Source: Lachnospiraceae bacterium
GTDB lineage: Bacteria; Bacillota; Clostridia; Lachnospirales; Lachnospiraceae
NCBI GenBank assembly: GCA_017470985.1
Contig: JAFUXA010000001.1
Coordinates: forward strand, 40,415-104,414
Length of the DNA stretch: 64,000 bases
Direction of reading: 5' to 3'
Shown here: in pieces, positions 28,134 through 37,539 of the stretch
How positions within the stretch are numbered: position 1 is the first letter of the stretch
How the letters are laid out: each line of letters opens with the position of its first letter
Made by a program: the position numbers and the translations under genes
Notes under the pieces: generated by a model
What the model was told of the DNA's origin: nothing
Databases searched by the model: none
What the model saw: only the letters and a program-made list of their open reading frames with translations

Positions 28134-28221
28134 GGAGAAGTACTCAAGTGGCCGAAGAGGTGCCCCTGCTAAGGGTATAGGTCGGGTAACCGGCGCGAGG
28201 GTTCAAATCCCTCCTTCTCCG
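28134..28221 (+). tRNA. tRNA-Ser(GCT)
   Basis: 88 nt with the long variable arm of class II tRNAs. Acceptor GGAGAAG/CTTCTCC, anticodon loop CTGCTAA (anticodon GCT), T-loop GGTTCAAATCC, discriminator G. CCA not encoded. Confidence 0.95.
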
Positions 28222-28245
28222 TTTTTCAACGTAATAATTTAATAT

Positions 28246-28316
28246 GGTGCCATAGCCAAGTGGTAAGGCGTGGGACTGCAACTCCCTGATCGTTGGTTCA
28301 AATCCGACTGGCACCT
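28246..28316 (+). tRNA. tRNA-Cys(GCA)
   Basis: 71 nt. Acceptor GGTGCCA/TGGCACC, anticodon loop CTGCAAC (anticodon GCA), and discriminator U, which is the identity base of tRNA-Cys. It is 24 bp after tRNA-Ser and probably co-transcribed. Confidence 0.95.
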
Positions 28317-28326
28317 TTTCTAGGAA

Positions 28327-28357
28327 ACTCTTACATTCATATGTAAGAGTTTTTTTG
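28327..28357 (+). terminator. Terminator of the tRNA-Ser/tRNA-Cys unit
   Basis: ACTCTTACAT and ATGTAAGAGT form a 10-bp perfect stem with a 4-base loop, followed by seven further T residues. Confidence 0.9.
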
Positions 28358-28503
28358 TTTTTATAAGGAAATGTTAACTTAAAGTAAACTTTTTATAAAT
28401 TATTAGCCAAAATTTAGACACAATATATAAAAATCAGAAATTCTTTTTTCTTCTGTCGATATAATGGAGATAGAAAGTAAATAATGCTATGGAGGGTTAT
28501 ATT

Positions 28504-29991
28504 ATGGCAGAGGAAAAAAAGGTAGAGTATCGCCGAGCCAATTGGTTTCAGTTGATATTCGGAATGGCAAATAACGGTAACGGTATATGTTTCTATTTGC
28601 TTATGATGTATGCATCATATATTGCTACGGAAGGATATGGAATTGCTGTAGCAACAATGGGTATTATTGCTACAGTAACAAGATTGTTTGATGCTGTAAC
28701 TGATACAGCAGCAGGATGGTTGTTCGACGTTGTAAATCCTAAAAAAGGAAAAATCAGATTATTCCTTATTATTGGTTTTGCAATTGAAGCACTTTCAGCA
28801 TTTGCAATGTTCAACTGGGCAGCAAGTAAATATAAAGGTGTAACGGGAATAGTTATTTTCGTTATTATTTACATTCTTTACTTTATAGGCTACACGATTA
28901 ACGGTATTGCAGGTGGAGCAGTAGGTACTGTTCTTACAAATGATCCAAAGCAAAGAGGAATGGTTGGACTTATCGGTACAATGTATTCATATCTTACACC
29001 GATGGCATTTAATACAATTATCTCATTCCTTATTTTGCCTAAATACGATAATCAGTATAATGCACCAATGCTTAAGGAAGCATGTTTCTTATACGCAATT
29101 GTAGGTGGTGTATTTGTACTTGTAGCATGTATTGCACTTTGGAAGGTTGATACTATTGAGATATTTGAGGCTAGCAAGCCAAAGAAGAATCCTGATGAAG
29201 CTGAGCAGAAGCTTAATCTGAAGGAAATGTGGAAGATATTGAAGGGTAATAAGCCACTTCAGATGATGATTGTTGCAACAGCCTCAGACAAGATTGCAAC
29301 AACAACAGCATCACAGTCACTGGTTAATACTCTTTTAGCAGGTATTTTGATTGGATCTTACAAGGTTTCTACAATGCTTGGAAACGTAACAATGATTATT
29401 GGTATTGCATTCGCATTGCTTGGAGGAGCAATGATAGGTAAGCTTGGAACAAAGAAGACAACAGTTCTTTGGACATGGGTTTCTCTTGTTGCTAACGCTG
29501 TATTGATTGGTGCAAGTTTCGTATTGTTCTCAATAGGAAAGATGTCAGAAATTGGTTTAGCTATAATTCCTACAATAATCTACTGCGGACTTATGGTTAT
29601 CAAGCAGGGTGCACAGATGGCAGTTACAACAGCAAATACTGCAATGATTGCTGACGTTACAGATTATGAGCTTACAAGATCAGGACATTATATTCCTGGT
29701 ATTGTAGCAAATATCAAGTCACTTCTTGATAAGGTTATATCAGCATTTGGAAATGCAATTGCTGCATTTATGATCGCATTTATCGGATATAAGACAACAA
29801 CACCTCAGATGGGTGATCCTGCTACATGGCCACTCTTCTGGATGTCAATGTTCTTATCATTCGGACTTCCAATTATTGGTTTTGCATGTACACTTGTTTC
29901 AATGAAGTGGTATCATCTTACAAAGGAAGAGATGCTAAAAATTGCAGGAGAAGTGCATGAAATGAGAGAGAATGCTAAGGCAGAAGCATAA
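28504..29991 (+). CDS. GPH-family sugar:cation symporter (MFS)
   Basis: 495 residues from the ATG at 28504 with GGAGG upstream. About 12 hydrophobic helices. The N-terminal pattern RANWFQLIFGMANNGNGICFY and the loop VTRLFDAVTDTAAGWLFD (the conserved D-x3-D of the glycoside-pentoside-hexuronide family) support the call, as does the charged central loop near EASKPKKNPDEAEQKLNLKE. It would import a glycoside or sugar with Na+ or H+. Substrate unknown; no sugar-hydrolase neighbour gives a clue. Confidence 0.88.
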   Translation: MAEEKKVEYRRANWFQLIFGMANNGNGICFYLLMMYASYIATEGYGIAVATMGIIATVTRLFDAVTDTAAGWLFDVVNPKKGKIRLFLIIGFAIEALSAFAMFNWAASKYKGVTGIVIFVIIYILYFIGYTINGIAGGAVGTVLTNDPKQRGMVGLIGTMYSYLTPMAFNTIISFLILPKYDNQYNAPMLKEACFLYAIVGGVFVLVACIALWKVDTIEIFEASKPKKNPDEAEQKLNLKEMWKILKGNKPLQMMIVATASDKIATTTASQSLVNTLLAGILIGSYKVSTMLGNVTMIIGIAFALLGGAMIGKLGTKKTTVLWTWVSLVANAVLIGASFVLFSIGKMSEIGLAIIPTIIYCGLMVIKQGAQMAVTTANTAMIADVTDYELTRSGHYIPGIVANIKSLLDKVISAFGNAIAAFMIAFIGYKTTTPQMGDPATWPLFWMSMFLSFGLPIIGFACTLVSMKWYHLTKEEMLKIAGEVHEMRENAKAEA

Positions 29992-30032
29992 TTAGTATTA
30001 GTAAATTATTGTAGTTAAATAATAAAAGTAAT

Positions 30033-30069
30033 TGGGAATAGCCTAGATTTTAGGTTATTCCCATTTTTT
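30033..30069 (+). terminator. Terminator after the GPH symporter
   Basis: TGGGAATAGCCTA pairs with TAGGTTATTCCCA around a 5-base loop and is followed by TTTTTT. Confidence 0.88.
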
Positions 30070-30160
30070 ATGTTATGAGAAACTATTTCATAGGCAAAAA
30101 TGTGACAGTATTTTCTTCAGAATTAGATAGAATATTATAATATGATTGAACAGAATCAAC

Positions 30161-30190
30161 TTGACATCAGATATTTCTAGTCTATATAAT
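30161..30190 (+). promoter_or_regulatory. tyrS promoter
   Basis: Consensus TTGACA and TATAAT separated by 18 bp, immediately upstream of the T-box leader. Confidence 0.85.
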
Positions 30191-30199
30191 AAAGCCTGT

Positions 30200-30478
30200 A
30201 ACTGAATAAGAAAACCCAGAGATGGAAACAAGTAGGTCTATGTCAGATATGATGAGAGAGATGCCGGGTGGTGCGAGGCTGAAGTGTCGGTAGATTGAAT
30301 ACATTCCTGAGGGGCTGCCTGAACTGATAGTAGGGTAAGACGGATTGGCGCACGTTATAGTTGCCGGTAGTTATGATAGTAACTCGATGAGATATATGCC
30401 GTGAGGTATATATGAATAAAGGTGGTACCACGATAATTCGTCCTTTATCTTCCAAGTAGGAGATAGAGGATTTTTTTA
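30200..30478 (+). promoter_or_regulatory. T-box leader controlling tyrS
   Basis: The T-box sequence AAAGGTGGTACCACG is at 30418-30432 and is followed by a terminator hairpin (CCTTTATCTTCC against GGAGATAGAGG) with seven T residues. The 5' part forms Stem I. GAATACATTC at about 30297-30306 presents UAC, the Tyr specifier codon. Uncharged tRNA-Tyr would bind, favour the antiterminator and allow tyrS transcription. The family (T-box) is certain, the exact 5' edge approximate. Confidence 0.93.
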
Positions 30479-30568
30479 TTGCAAATATTTCCTGCATGGA
30501 TTAATAGCTCACAAAGTATGTGGGCAACTAAACATATAAACATATTAGTAAAAAGAGAGGAAACAAAG

Positions 30569-31792
30569 ATGCAAGTATACGAAGAATTAGTTGCAAGAGG
30601 GTTAATTGCCCAGGTAACAGATGAACCTGAAATCAAGGAATTGGTAAATAATGGAAAGGCAGTATTCTATATTGGTTTTGATCCTACAGCTGACAGCTTA
30701 CATGTAGGTCATTTTATGGCATTATGCCTCATGAAGAGATTGCAGATGGCTGGAAATAAGCCAATAGCTTTGATTGGTGGTGGAACAGCACAGATTGGTG
30801 ATCCTTCAGGTAGAAGTGATATGCGTCAGATGATGACAACAGAGCAGATTAATCATAATGTAGAGTGCTTCAAGAAGCAGATGAGCAGATTCATCGATTT
30901 CAGTGATGACAAGGCTATTCTGGTAAATAATGCGGACTGGTTAATGGGTCTGAATTATGTGGAAGTGCTCCGTGAAGTAGGACCACATTTTTCTGTAAAC
31001 CGTATGCTTACTGCTGAGTGTTACAAGCAGCGTATGGAAAAGGGACTTAGCTTCCTTGAGTTCAACTACATGATTATGCAGTCATACGATTTCTACATGT
31101 TATACCAGAAATACGGTTGTAATATGCAGTTCGGTGGTGATGATCAGTGGAGCAACATGCTTGGTGGTACAGAACTTATCCGTAGAAAACTGGGTGGAGA
31201 TGCATATGCTATGACACAGGTGCTTCTTCTCAACTCAGAGGGCAAAAAGATGGGAAAGACACAGTCTGGTGCTGTATGGCTTGATCCTGAGAAGACTTCT
31301 CCATTTGATTTCTACCAGTACTGGAGAAATGTAGCTGATGCGGATGTTTTGAAATGTCTGAGAATGCTTACATTCCTTCCACTTGAGGAAATCGAGGCAA
31401 TGGAGAAATGGGAAGGTTCACAGCTTAATGAAGCCAAGGATATTCTGGCTTACGAACTTACAAAATTAGTTCACGGTGAGGAGGAAGCTTCCAAGGCTCG
31501 GGATACTTCCAAAGCATTGTTCTCAGGAGCAATCTCAGCTGACAATATGCCAGAGGCAGAAATTACAGAGGATGATTTTAGAGATGGCAAGGTTGATATC
31601 CTTACACTTCTTGTATCTTCAGGACTTACATCCTCTCGTGGAGAAGCTCGTCGTGCAGTTCAGCAGAACGGCGTTTCTGTAAATGATGAGAAGGTTACAG
31701 ATCCATTTACCGCATATGATAAGAGCGCATTTGACACAGACTTCGTACTGAAAAAGGGCAAGAAGAATTTCTGCAAGATTGTTGTAAAATAA
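30569..31792 (+). CDS. tyrS: Tyrosyl-tRNA synthetase
   Basis: 407 residues from the ATG at 30569 (AGAGAGGA upstream); a longer in-frame ORF begins inside the leader and is not used. Class I features: the HIGH-like [14 protein letters not shown], the KMSKS-like KKMGKTQSG and tyrosine-site residues in [26 protein letters not shown]. The C-terminal S4 domain begins about residue 345 ([20 protein letters not shown]). It charges tRNA-Tyr and is controlled by the upstream T-box. Confidence 0.97.
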   Translation: MQVYEELVARGLIAQVTDEPEIKELVNNGKAVFYIGFDPTADSLHVGHFMALCLMKRLQMAGNKPIALIGGGTAQIGDPSGRSDMRQMMTTEQINHNVECFKKQMSRFIDFSDDKAILVNNADWLMGLNYVEVLREVGPHFSVNRMLTAECYKQRMEKGLSFLEFNYMIMQSYDFYMLYQKYGCNMQFGGDDQWSNMLGGTELIRRKLGGDAYAMTQVLLLNSEGKKMGKTQSGAVWLDPEKTSPFDFYQYWRNVADADVLKCLRMLTFLPLEEIEAMEKWEGSQLNEAKDILAYELTKLVHGEEEASKARDTSKALFSGAISADNMPEAEITEDDFRDGKVDILTLLVSSGLTSSRGEARRAVQQNGVSVNDEKVTDPFTAYDKSAFDTDFVLKKGKKNFCKIVVK

Positions 31793-31845
31793 TTAACTCG
31801 AAATGATATAATCATAATAAATAAGTCATATGGGAGGTTAAATAT

Positions 31846-32517
31846 ATGATTACAACAGGGGAAGCGGTTTCAAGTCAGTATGCTGACTTGGTTGCAGGAG
31901 GAGATGTTTTCTATTTTCCATGGGAAGAAAACATGTTGAATTGGTTTCAGGGATTTCACAATCCTATTCTGGATAAGATAAATCTCTTCGTAACATCACT
32001 TGGAGATAAGGGAATCTTCTGGGTTGCAATTACACTTGCAATGCTTATCTGTCTGGGAACCAAGGCATGGTTAAACTCAGATCACAAGACATTGAAGACA
32101 TTTATCTTCGCACATCAGAAGCAGATTGCATGGGCATCTTTCTGGGCATTGGTACTGTCGGTTTTAATTGTAAATATTATATTAAAGCGGGTTACAGTGA
32201 GATGTCGTCCGGCATGGATTTTGGATCCACTTAATCAGATGCTTGTATTCCAGGATGATTATTCATTCCCATCAGGGCATACATCAGCATCCTTTGCATC
32301 GGCTGTTGCTATTTATAGAAATAATAAGAAGTGGGGAATTCCGGCAATTGTGCTGGCTGCATGCATTGCTATTTCCAGATTGTATCTCTTCATTCATTGG
32401 CCAACAGATGTATTCGTATCTCTGTTTATTGGAGTGTTCTGCGGAATTGTTGGTTCTTGGATTGCACAGAAGGTACAGGAAAAATTTGGCAAGGCAGAAG
32501 AAGTTAGTGTTGACTAA
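31846..32517 (+). CDS. PAP2-superfamily membrane phosphatase
   Basis: 223 residues, about five membrane helices. The three catalytic motifs are present: KRVTVRCRP (K-x6-RP), SFPSGHTSAS (PSGH) and SRLYLFIHWPTD (S-R-x5-H-x3-D). Such enzymes remove phosphate from lipid phosphates such as phosphatidic acid or undecaprenyl diphosphate. GGGAGG precedes the ATG. No terminator separates it from tyrS, so read-through is possible. Confidence 0.9.
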   Translation: MITTGEAVSSQYADLVAGGDVFYFPWEENMLNWFQGFHNPILDKINLFVTSLGDKGIFWVAITLAMLICLGTKAWLNSDHKTLKTFIFAHQKQIAWASFWALVLSVLIVNIILKRVTVRCRPAWILDPLNQMLVFQDDYSFPSGHTSASFASAVAIYRNNKKWGIPAIVLAACIAISRLYLFIHWPTDVFVSLFIGVFCGIVGSWIAQKVQEKFGKAEEVSVD

Positions 32518-32539
32518 CAAGCGTTTTATAAATTATACT
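32510..32539 (+). promoter_or_regulatory. Promoter of the mntP riboswitch transcript
   Basis: TTGACT and TATACT separated by 18 bp; the -35 overlaps the stop codon of the phosphatase gene. Confidence 0.65.
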
Positions 32540-32542
32540 TCA

Positions 32543-32678
32543 TACATCCGTAAGGGAGTAATTCGCGGCATTGCCGTGATTAGTCAACAATCTCGGTCAA
32601 TATGACCTGGCTGATCTTAAAGAATGAGACTTGCGTGTAAGAGGGTTGGTATATCCTTTTACACAGCAGGTCTTTTTT
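32543..32678 (+). promoter_or_regulatory. yybP-ykoY-type manganese riboswitch upstream of mntP
   Basis: The leader contains hallmark yybP-ykoY segments: AAGGGAGTA, GTCAACAATCTCGGTCA, TGACCTGGC and AATGAGACTTGC. An expression platform follows: AGAC-TTGCGTGTAA can pair with TTACAC-AGC-GGTCT, followed by TTTTTT (terminator). Binding of Mn2+ would disfavour the terminator and switch on the exporter gene. That mechanism is established for the class; here it is inferred from sequence and from the gene controlled. Confidence 0.85.
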
Positions 32679-32722
32679 GTTTTTAGCCTACAGGTTGAAA
32701 AATATAATAAAAGGACATTAGT

Positions 32723-33298
32723 ATGAATTTAATAAATAGTATTTTGCTGGGAATTGGTCTGGCTATGGATGCATTTACCGTATCTGTTGCCAATGGATTA
32801 AACGAACCCCATATGCGAAAGAGGCGAATGTGCATCATTGCCTTTACATATGCTTTCTTTCAATTTGCCATGCCTCTCATTGGATGGGTATGTGTCAGAA
32901 CTGTTGTGGAGAAATTTAGAGTATTTGAAGTGTTTATTCCCTGGATTGCATTGCTGCTGCTGGGATTTATAGGTGGCAAGATGTTATACGAAGGAATTAG
33001 GGACAAGATTGCTGAAGAGGTTTCAACTACTGAATTGACTATGGGACTTCTGTTGATGCAGGGAGTTGCAACTTCTATTGATGCTTTATCCGTAGGATTT
33101 ACAATTTCAGCATTTGTGTTCATGGACGCATTGCTGGCCTGTATTGTAATTGCAGTTGTCACATTTGTTATATGTATGATTGGACTTCTTGCAGGCAGAA
33201 AAATCGGATTGAAGCTGGCGGGAAGAGCGACCATCCTTGGAGGTATAATCCTCATAGGTATAGGAATTGAGATATTTATAAAAGGTGTACTTATGTAG
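32723..33298 (+). CDS. mntP: Manganese efflux pump MntP
   Basis: 191 residues, six predicted helices in two homologous halves, each with the conserved aspartate motif: GLAMDAFTVSVANG (helix 1) and GVATSIDALSVGF (helix 4). MntP exports Mn2+ and protects against manganese excess. The yybP-ykoY riboswitch just upstream fits this role and supports the annotation independently of the protein. Confidence 0.95.
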   Translation: MNLINSILLGIGLAMDAFTVSVANGLNEPHMRKRRMCIIAFTYAFFQFAMPLIGWVCVRTVVEKFRVFEVFIPWIALLLLGFIGGKMLYEGIRDKIAEEVSTTELTMGLLLMQGVATSIDALSVGFTISAFVFMDALLACIVIAVVTFVICMIGLLAGRKIGLKLAGRATILGGIILIGIGIEIFIKGVLM

Positions 33299-33348
33299 CC
33301 TTTTTAATATAGAACTAATAGTATACAAAATGAGAAGGAGAACAGAGA

Positions 33349-34338
33349 ATGTATAATATTTTGCTTGCTATCTTAGCCATTGTGGTGGGATTTGTATTGC
33401 TTGTAAAGGGGGCAGACTTTTTTGTAGACGGTGCTTCTGCAGTAGCGTACAAATTGAGAGTGCCGGGACTTATAATAGGAATGACAGTAGTTGCCATGGG
33501 AACAAGTCTCCCAGAGTTATCAGTCAGTATTACATCATCCCTTGCCGGTGCCAATACTTTGGCAATCAGTAATGTGGTTGGGTCAAATGTCTTCAACCTT
33601 ATGGTAGTCCTTGGTATATCAGCCTTATTTAACCCACTTATGGTTTCAAAGGAGACCACCAGGAGAGACTTTCCATTTTCTGCATTTACTGCAGTATTGC
33701 TTTTGCTTTTAGGATTCCTTGGAATGAATGGAATCATGGGTGATAATGGAATGACACTTGGAAGAGTGGATGGAATTGCTTTCCTTGTGTTGTTTGTACT
33801 TTTCCTTGCATTTATGATTAAGCAGGCAATCATTGCCAGAGCAAAGGGTGAGGATGTTGTAGTTGAAGGTGAGGAGGACATCGACAAGGATATGCCTATG
33901 TGGAAGGCTATATTACTTATTGTCCTGGGTGCAGTTGCTGTTAAATACGGTGGAGATTTCGTGGTAAATGGAGCCGTAACACTTGCTTCAGCCTTTGGAG
34001 TATCTCAGACACTTATCGGTCTTACAATTGTAGCATGCGGTACATCACTTCCAGAGCTTGCCACATCAATTGCAGCTGCTAGAAAGAATGAGCTTGATAT
34101 GGCTATAGGAAATGTTGTTGGTTCTAATATTTTCAATATACTTTTGATTTTAGGAGCAGCAGCGTCAATCAGTCCAGTAGCATTTATTATGGAAAATATG
34201 ATTGATATTGTAGTTTTACTTGTATTTTCTCTCATTGTATGGCTTTTCTGTGCAACTAAGAAGAAGATTACAAGACCGGAAGGAATTCTTATGCTTGTAT
34301 TGTATGCAGTATATCTGGTATATATTTGCATCCGATAG
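33349..34338 (+). CDS. CaCA-family cation/Ca2+ exchanger (YrbG-like)
   Basis: 329 residues, about ten helices, with both alpha-repeats: GMTVVAMGTSLPELSVSI with NVVGSNVFNLMVVLG, and GLTIVACGTSLPELATSI with NVVGSNIFNILLILG. It probably exchanges Na+ or H+ for Ca2+ across the membrane. It lies 50 bp after mntP and may share the riboswitch-controlled transcript, which would place two divalent-cation exporters under Mn control (inference). A terminator follows. Confidence 0.92.
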   Translation: MYNILLAILAIVVGFVLLVKGADFFVDGASAVAYKLRVPGLIIGMTVVAMGTSLPELSVSITSSLAGANTLAISNVVGSNVFNLMVVLGISALFNPLMVSKETTRRDFPFSAFTAVLLLLLGFLGMNGIMGDNGMTLGRVDGIAFLVLFVLFLAFMIKQAIIARAKGEDVVVEGEEDIDKDMPMWKAILLIVLGAVAVKYGGDFVVNGAVTLASAFGVSQTLIGLTIVACGTSLPELATSIAAARKNELDMAIGNVVGSNIFNILLILGAAASISPVAFIMENMIDIVVLLVFSLIVWLFCATKKKITRPEGILMLVLYAVYLVYICIR

Positions 34339-34411
34339 ATATGAATTGAAACTATATTCATAGGCATGGAACTCGTAATAATGATTTTATATAAATTGAT
34401 TATGAGATATA

Positions 34412-34443
34412 ATAGAGGTAGCATGTGCTATCTCTATTTTTTA
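34412..34443 (+). terminator. Terminator after the CaCA exchanger
   Basis: ATAGAGGTAGCA pairs with TGCTATCTCTAT (one G-U) and is followed by TTTTTTAT. Confidence 0.85.
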
Positions 34444-34532
34444 TGGAAAGTATATTCAGTGCATGTAAAAAAATGATTAATTAGTCTGGTCTATAGCAGG
34501 CGGACAAATATATAGATTTGGAGGGTATAAAT

Positions 34533-35306
34533 ATGGTTGATTATACAGAAGGTTCAGGAAAACAATATCATACAGGTGTTGGACCGGATGATATAGGTAA
34601 ATATGTAATTCTGCCGGGGGATCCCAAGAGATGCGCCAAGATTGCGGCACATTTTGATAATCCTGTATTGGTGGGAGACAGTAGAGAATATGTCACTTAC
34701 ACAGGTACACTTGAGGGAGTAAAGGTAAGTGTAACATCAACAGGAATTGGAGGACCTTCCGCTGCAATTGCTATAGAAGAGTTATCCAAAAATGGTGCAC
34801 ATACCTTTATCAGAGTAGGAACCTGTGGCGGTATGCAGACAGATGTGTGCGGTGGTGATGTAGTTATTGCCACAGGAGCAATACGAATGGAGGGAACAAG
34901 TCGCGAGTATGCTCCTATTGAGTATCCGGCGGTTCCTGATTTTACAGTAACCAATGCGTTGGTAAAGGCAGCAGAGACCTTGGGGGTTAATCATCACACA
35001 GGTGTGGTTCAATGTAAGGATTCATTTTTTGGACAGCATGAGCCAGAGGTGATGCCTGTGAGTTATGAATTACAGAACAAGTGGGAAGCCTGGCTTAGAA
35101 TGGGTTGCCTGGCATCTGAGATGGAGTCGGCAGCATTATTTATAGCAGGAAGTTTCCTGAGAGTTCGAGTAGGTTCTTGCTTTCTGGTAGTGGCAAATCA
35201 GGAGAGAGCGAAGCTTGGATTGCCAAATGAACAGGCTCACGACACGGAAATAGCAATCACTACAGCAGTTGAAGCAATTCGTCAGCTCATAAGACAGGAG
35301 AAATAA
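34533..35306 (+). CDS. udp: Uridine phosphorylase
   Basis: 257 residues from the ATG at 34533 with GGAGGG upstream. PNP/UDP phosphorylase family 1: [15 protein letters not shown] (phosphate-binding loop), [24 protein letters not shown] and EMESAALF (ribose/base site). It splits uridine to uracil and ribose-1-phosphate. The next two genes complete a pyrimidine nucleoside salvage set. Some members accept other nucleosides, so specificity is inferred from neighbours. Confidence 0.92.
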   Translation: MVDYTEGSGKQYHTGVGPDDIGKYVILPGDPKRCAKIAAHFDNPVLVGDSREYVTYTGTLEGVKVSVTSTGIGGPSAAIAIEELSKNGAHTFIRVGTCGGMQTDVCGGDVVIATGAIRMEGTSREYAPIEYPAVPDFTVTNALVKAAETLGVNHHTGVVQCKDSFFGQHEPEVMPVSYELQNKWEAWLRMGCLASEMESAALFIAGSFLRVRVGSCFLVVANQERAKLGLPNEQAHDTEIAITTAVEAIRQLIRQEK

Positions 35307-35308
35307 TT

Positions 35309-35731
35309 ATGGTAGAGGCAAGAGAATTGGTAAGAGCCGCCTTTGAGGCAAGAGATAAGGCTTATGTTCCATATTCTAATCATGGAGTTGGAGCAGCCCT
35401 TCTCACAGCAGATGGGCAGATTATTACAGGGTGTAATATAGAAAATGCAGCCTACACACCTACAAATTGTGCTGAGAGAACAGCCTTTTTCAAAGCGGTT
35501 AGCGAGGGAGTAAAGGATTTTGAGGCAATTGCAATTGTTGGTGGTCCAATGAGTCGCAAGGCTACAAATATATGTCCGCCATGTGGAGTATGCCGACAGG
35601 TTATGAGAGAATTTTGCGGGCAGGATTTCAAAATTTATCTGGGCGCAAGAGATGAAAATGAAAATATTGATTATGAGGAATATACTTTGGCAGATTTACT
35701 GCCTCAGGGATTTGGTCCGGATAATCTCTAA
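35309..35731 (+). CDS. cdd: Cytidine deaminase
   Basis: 140 residues, the tetrameric type. The zinc site is complete: NCAERTAFF (Cys and catalytic Glu) and PPCGVCRQVM (two Cys). VPYSNHGVGAALLTADG is the usual N-terminal substrate loop. It converts cytidine or deoxycytidine to uridine or deoxyuridine, feeding udp. Its ATG is two bases past the udp stop, so coupling is likely. Confidence 0.96.
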   Translation: MVEARELVRAAFEARDKAYVPYSNHGVGAALLTADGQIITGCNIENAAYTPTNCAERTAFFKAVSEGVKDFEAIAIVGGPMSRKATNICPPCGVCRQVMREFCGQDFKIYLGARDENENIDYEEYTLADLLPQGFGPDNL

Positions 35732-35800
35732 GTCTTAGGCATTAATGATCAGATACTTAGAATGCATAAGATTTAATAGTAAATAAGGGAGGTAGATAAT

Positions 35801-37036
35801 ATGTCAGCTTATAAGAAATACAAGAGAGTATTTGTCATAGTTATAGATTCCATGGGAATCGGCGCAATGCCTGATTCTGAGAAATTCGGTGATGTGGGCG
35901 TTGATACTTTGGGTCACATTGCTGAGAAGATGGAAGCAAGAGGAATTGAAGAGGGAATCTCAGCAGGGGAGAGATTTAAGATTCCTAATTTGAGAAACCT
36001 AGGTCTTACAAATCTAAAACCTATTGTGGGAGTAGATGGTGAGGACAGTCCAACAGGTTATTATCTGAAGATGTACGAAACCAGCAATGGTAAAGATACA
36101 ATGACAGGTCATTGGGAGATGATGGGAATCAATACCAAGAAACCCTTTATCACATTTACAGACACAGGTTTTCCACCGGAGTTGATACATGAATTAGAGA
36201 AGAGATGTGGCCGCGAGATAATTGGTAACAAGTCAGCCAGCGGTACAGAGATTCTAGAGGAGCTGGCAGAGAAGGAGATAAATGAGGGGAAGTTGATTGT
36301 CTACACTTCAGCTGATTCGGTTCTTCAGATTTGTGGAAATGAGGAGACTATGGGAATTGAGACTCTCTACAAATACTGCGAGATTGCCAGAGAGCTTACC
36401 ATGAAGGATGAGTGGAGAGTGGGACGAGTAATTGCCCGCCCATACACAGGCAAGAAAAAGGGCGAATTCGTAAGAACTGCCAATAGACATGATTACGCTC
36501 TTAAGCCTACAGGACCAACAGCTTTGAATAGCTTAAAGGACGCAGGATATGATGTTATATCAGTTGGCAAGATAAATGATATATTCGTAGGTGAGGGAAT
36601 TACCGCAAGCAACAGATCCAAAAGTAGTGTACATGGAATGGAGCAGACCATTGATATTGCCAAGGAGGATTTCACAGGTCTGTGCTTTGTAAATCTGGTA
36701 GACTTCGATGCGCTGTGGGGACATAGAAGAGATCCAATAGGCTACGGTCAGGAGATTGAGCGCTTTGACGAGAAGCTGGGTCAGCTTCTGCCACTGTTGG
36801 GAGAGGATGATTTGCTTATGATTACAGCAGATCATGGCAACGATCCTACTTATACAGGAACAGATCATACCAGGGAGTGTGTACCACTTCTTATGTATTC
36901 CAAGGGATTTGAAGGTAGTGGTAAGTTAGACGATACAGATACATTTGCCACAATAGGAGCTACAATAGCAGACAACTTCGGTGTGAATATGCCGGCAGAT
37001 ACTATTGGAGAGTCTATACTTACGGATTTGAAATAA
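35801..37036 (+). CDS. deoB: Phosphopentomutase
   Basis: 411 residues; GGGAGG before the ATG. Alkaline-phosphatase superfamily metal sites: [16 protein letters not shown] at the start, [13 protein letters not shown] with the phosphorylated Thr, and [18 protein letters not shown] near the C-terminus. It interconverts (deoxy)ribose-1-phosphate and 5-phosphate, passing the sugar from uridine phosphorylase into central metabolism. It completes the udp-cdd-deoB salvage unit. Confidence 0.97.
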   Translation: MSAYKKYKRVFVIVIDSMGIGAMPDSEKFGDVGVDTLGHIAEKMEARGIEEGISAGERFKIPNLRNLGLTNLKPIVGVDGEDSPTGYYLKMYETSNGKDTMTGHWEMMGINTKKPFITFTDTGFPPELIHELEKRCGREIIGNKSASGTEILEELAEKEINEGKLIVYTSADSVLQICGNEETMGIETLYKYCEIARELTMKDEWRVGRVIARPYTGKKKGEFVRTANRHDYALKPTGPTALNSLKDAGYDVISVGKINDIFVGEGITASNRSKSSVHGMEQTIDIAKEDFTGLCFVNLVDFDALWGHRRDPIGYGQEIERFDEKLGQLLPLLGEDDLLMITADHGNDPTYTGTDHTRECVPLLMYSKGFEGSGKLDDTDTFATIGATIADNFGVNMPADTIGESILTDLK

Positions 37037-37081
37037 TAAAGATCATATATTAACAATTATTATGTGAAATGTGGATAAACA

Positions 37082-37110
37082 TTGAAAACAAGGGATTACT
37101 TGTATATAAT
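37082..37110 (+). promoter_or_regulatory. Promoter of the zinc-ribbon/metG unit
   Basis: TTGAAA, 17 bp, TATAAT, about 50 bp before the next ATG. Confidence 0.75.
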
Positions 37111-37159
37111 AACTAAGTATGCATAATTTCATATGTATATGGATTTTGGAGGAAAAATT

Positions 37160-37534
37160 ATGGATTTTTTTAACGCAATCGGGGATGCAATCACTTCAGC
37201 AGCAAGTGAACTTGGTGAGAAGACAAAGGAAATGACAGATTCTGCAAAACTTCAGTTTGAAATGAAGGCAAAGGAAGATTTGAAGAAGGAAGCATTTATC
37301 GAAATTGGTCGCAAGTTCTATGAGGGAAATAAGGATGCTATTCCTGAGGATATGGTAGATTTATTTAACAAAGTTGATGAGGCTGATGCCAGAATCAATG
37401 CTATAAAAGAAGAATTGTCAAATATCAAGGGCGAGACAGTATGCCCTAAGTGTGAGGCAAGGGTAGCAGTAGGTGCAACTTTCTGCCCTAAGTGTGGAAC
37501 AAAATTAGATGATATTTATGAAGAGGAACAGTAG
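37160..37534 (+). CDS. Small zinc-ribbon protein
   Basis: 124 residues from the ATG at 37160 with GGAGG upstream; an earlier in-frame ATG at 37133 has no such site. An N-terminal amphipathic helix region (MDFFNAIGDAITSAASELGEK) and a charged helix lead to a C-terminal zinc ribbon CPKCEARVAVGATFCPKCG. This layout is common in Clostridia and of unknown function. It lies 5 bp before metG, so the two are co-transcribed; the association may be incidental. Confidence 0.85.
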   Translation: MDFFNAIGDAITSAASELGEKTKEMTDSAKLQFEMKAKEDLKKEAFIEIGRKFYEGNKDAIPEDMVDLFNKVDEADARINAIKEELSNIKGETVCPKCEARVAVGATFCPKCGTKLDDIYEEEQ

Positions 37535-37539
37535 ATAGT

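Noticed and set aside
37070-37078. Exact DnaA box (TGTGGATAA) between deoB and the zinc-ribbon gene
   Set aside because: It is a single isolated 9-mer, expected by chance at this length and AT content, with no companion boxes. It could in principle be a DnaA-regulated promoter element but nothing else supports that.
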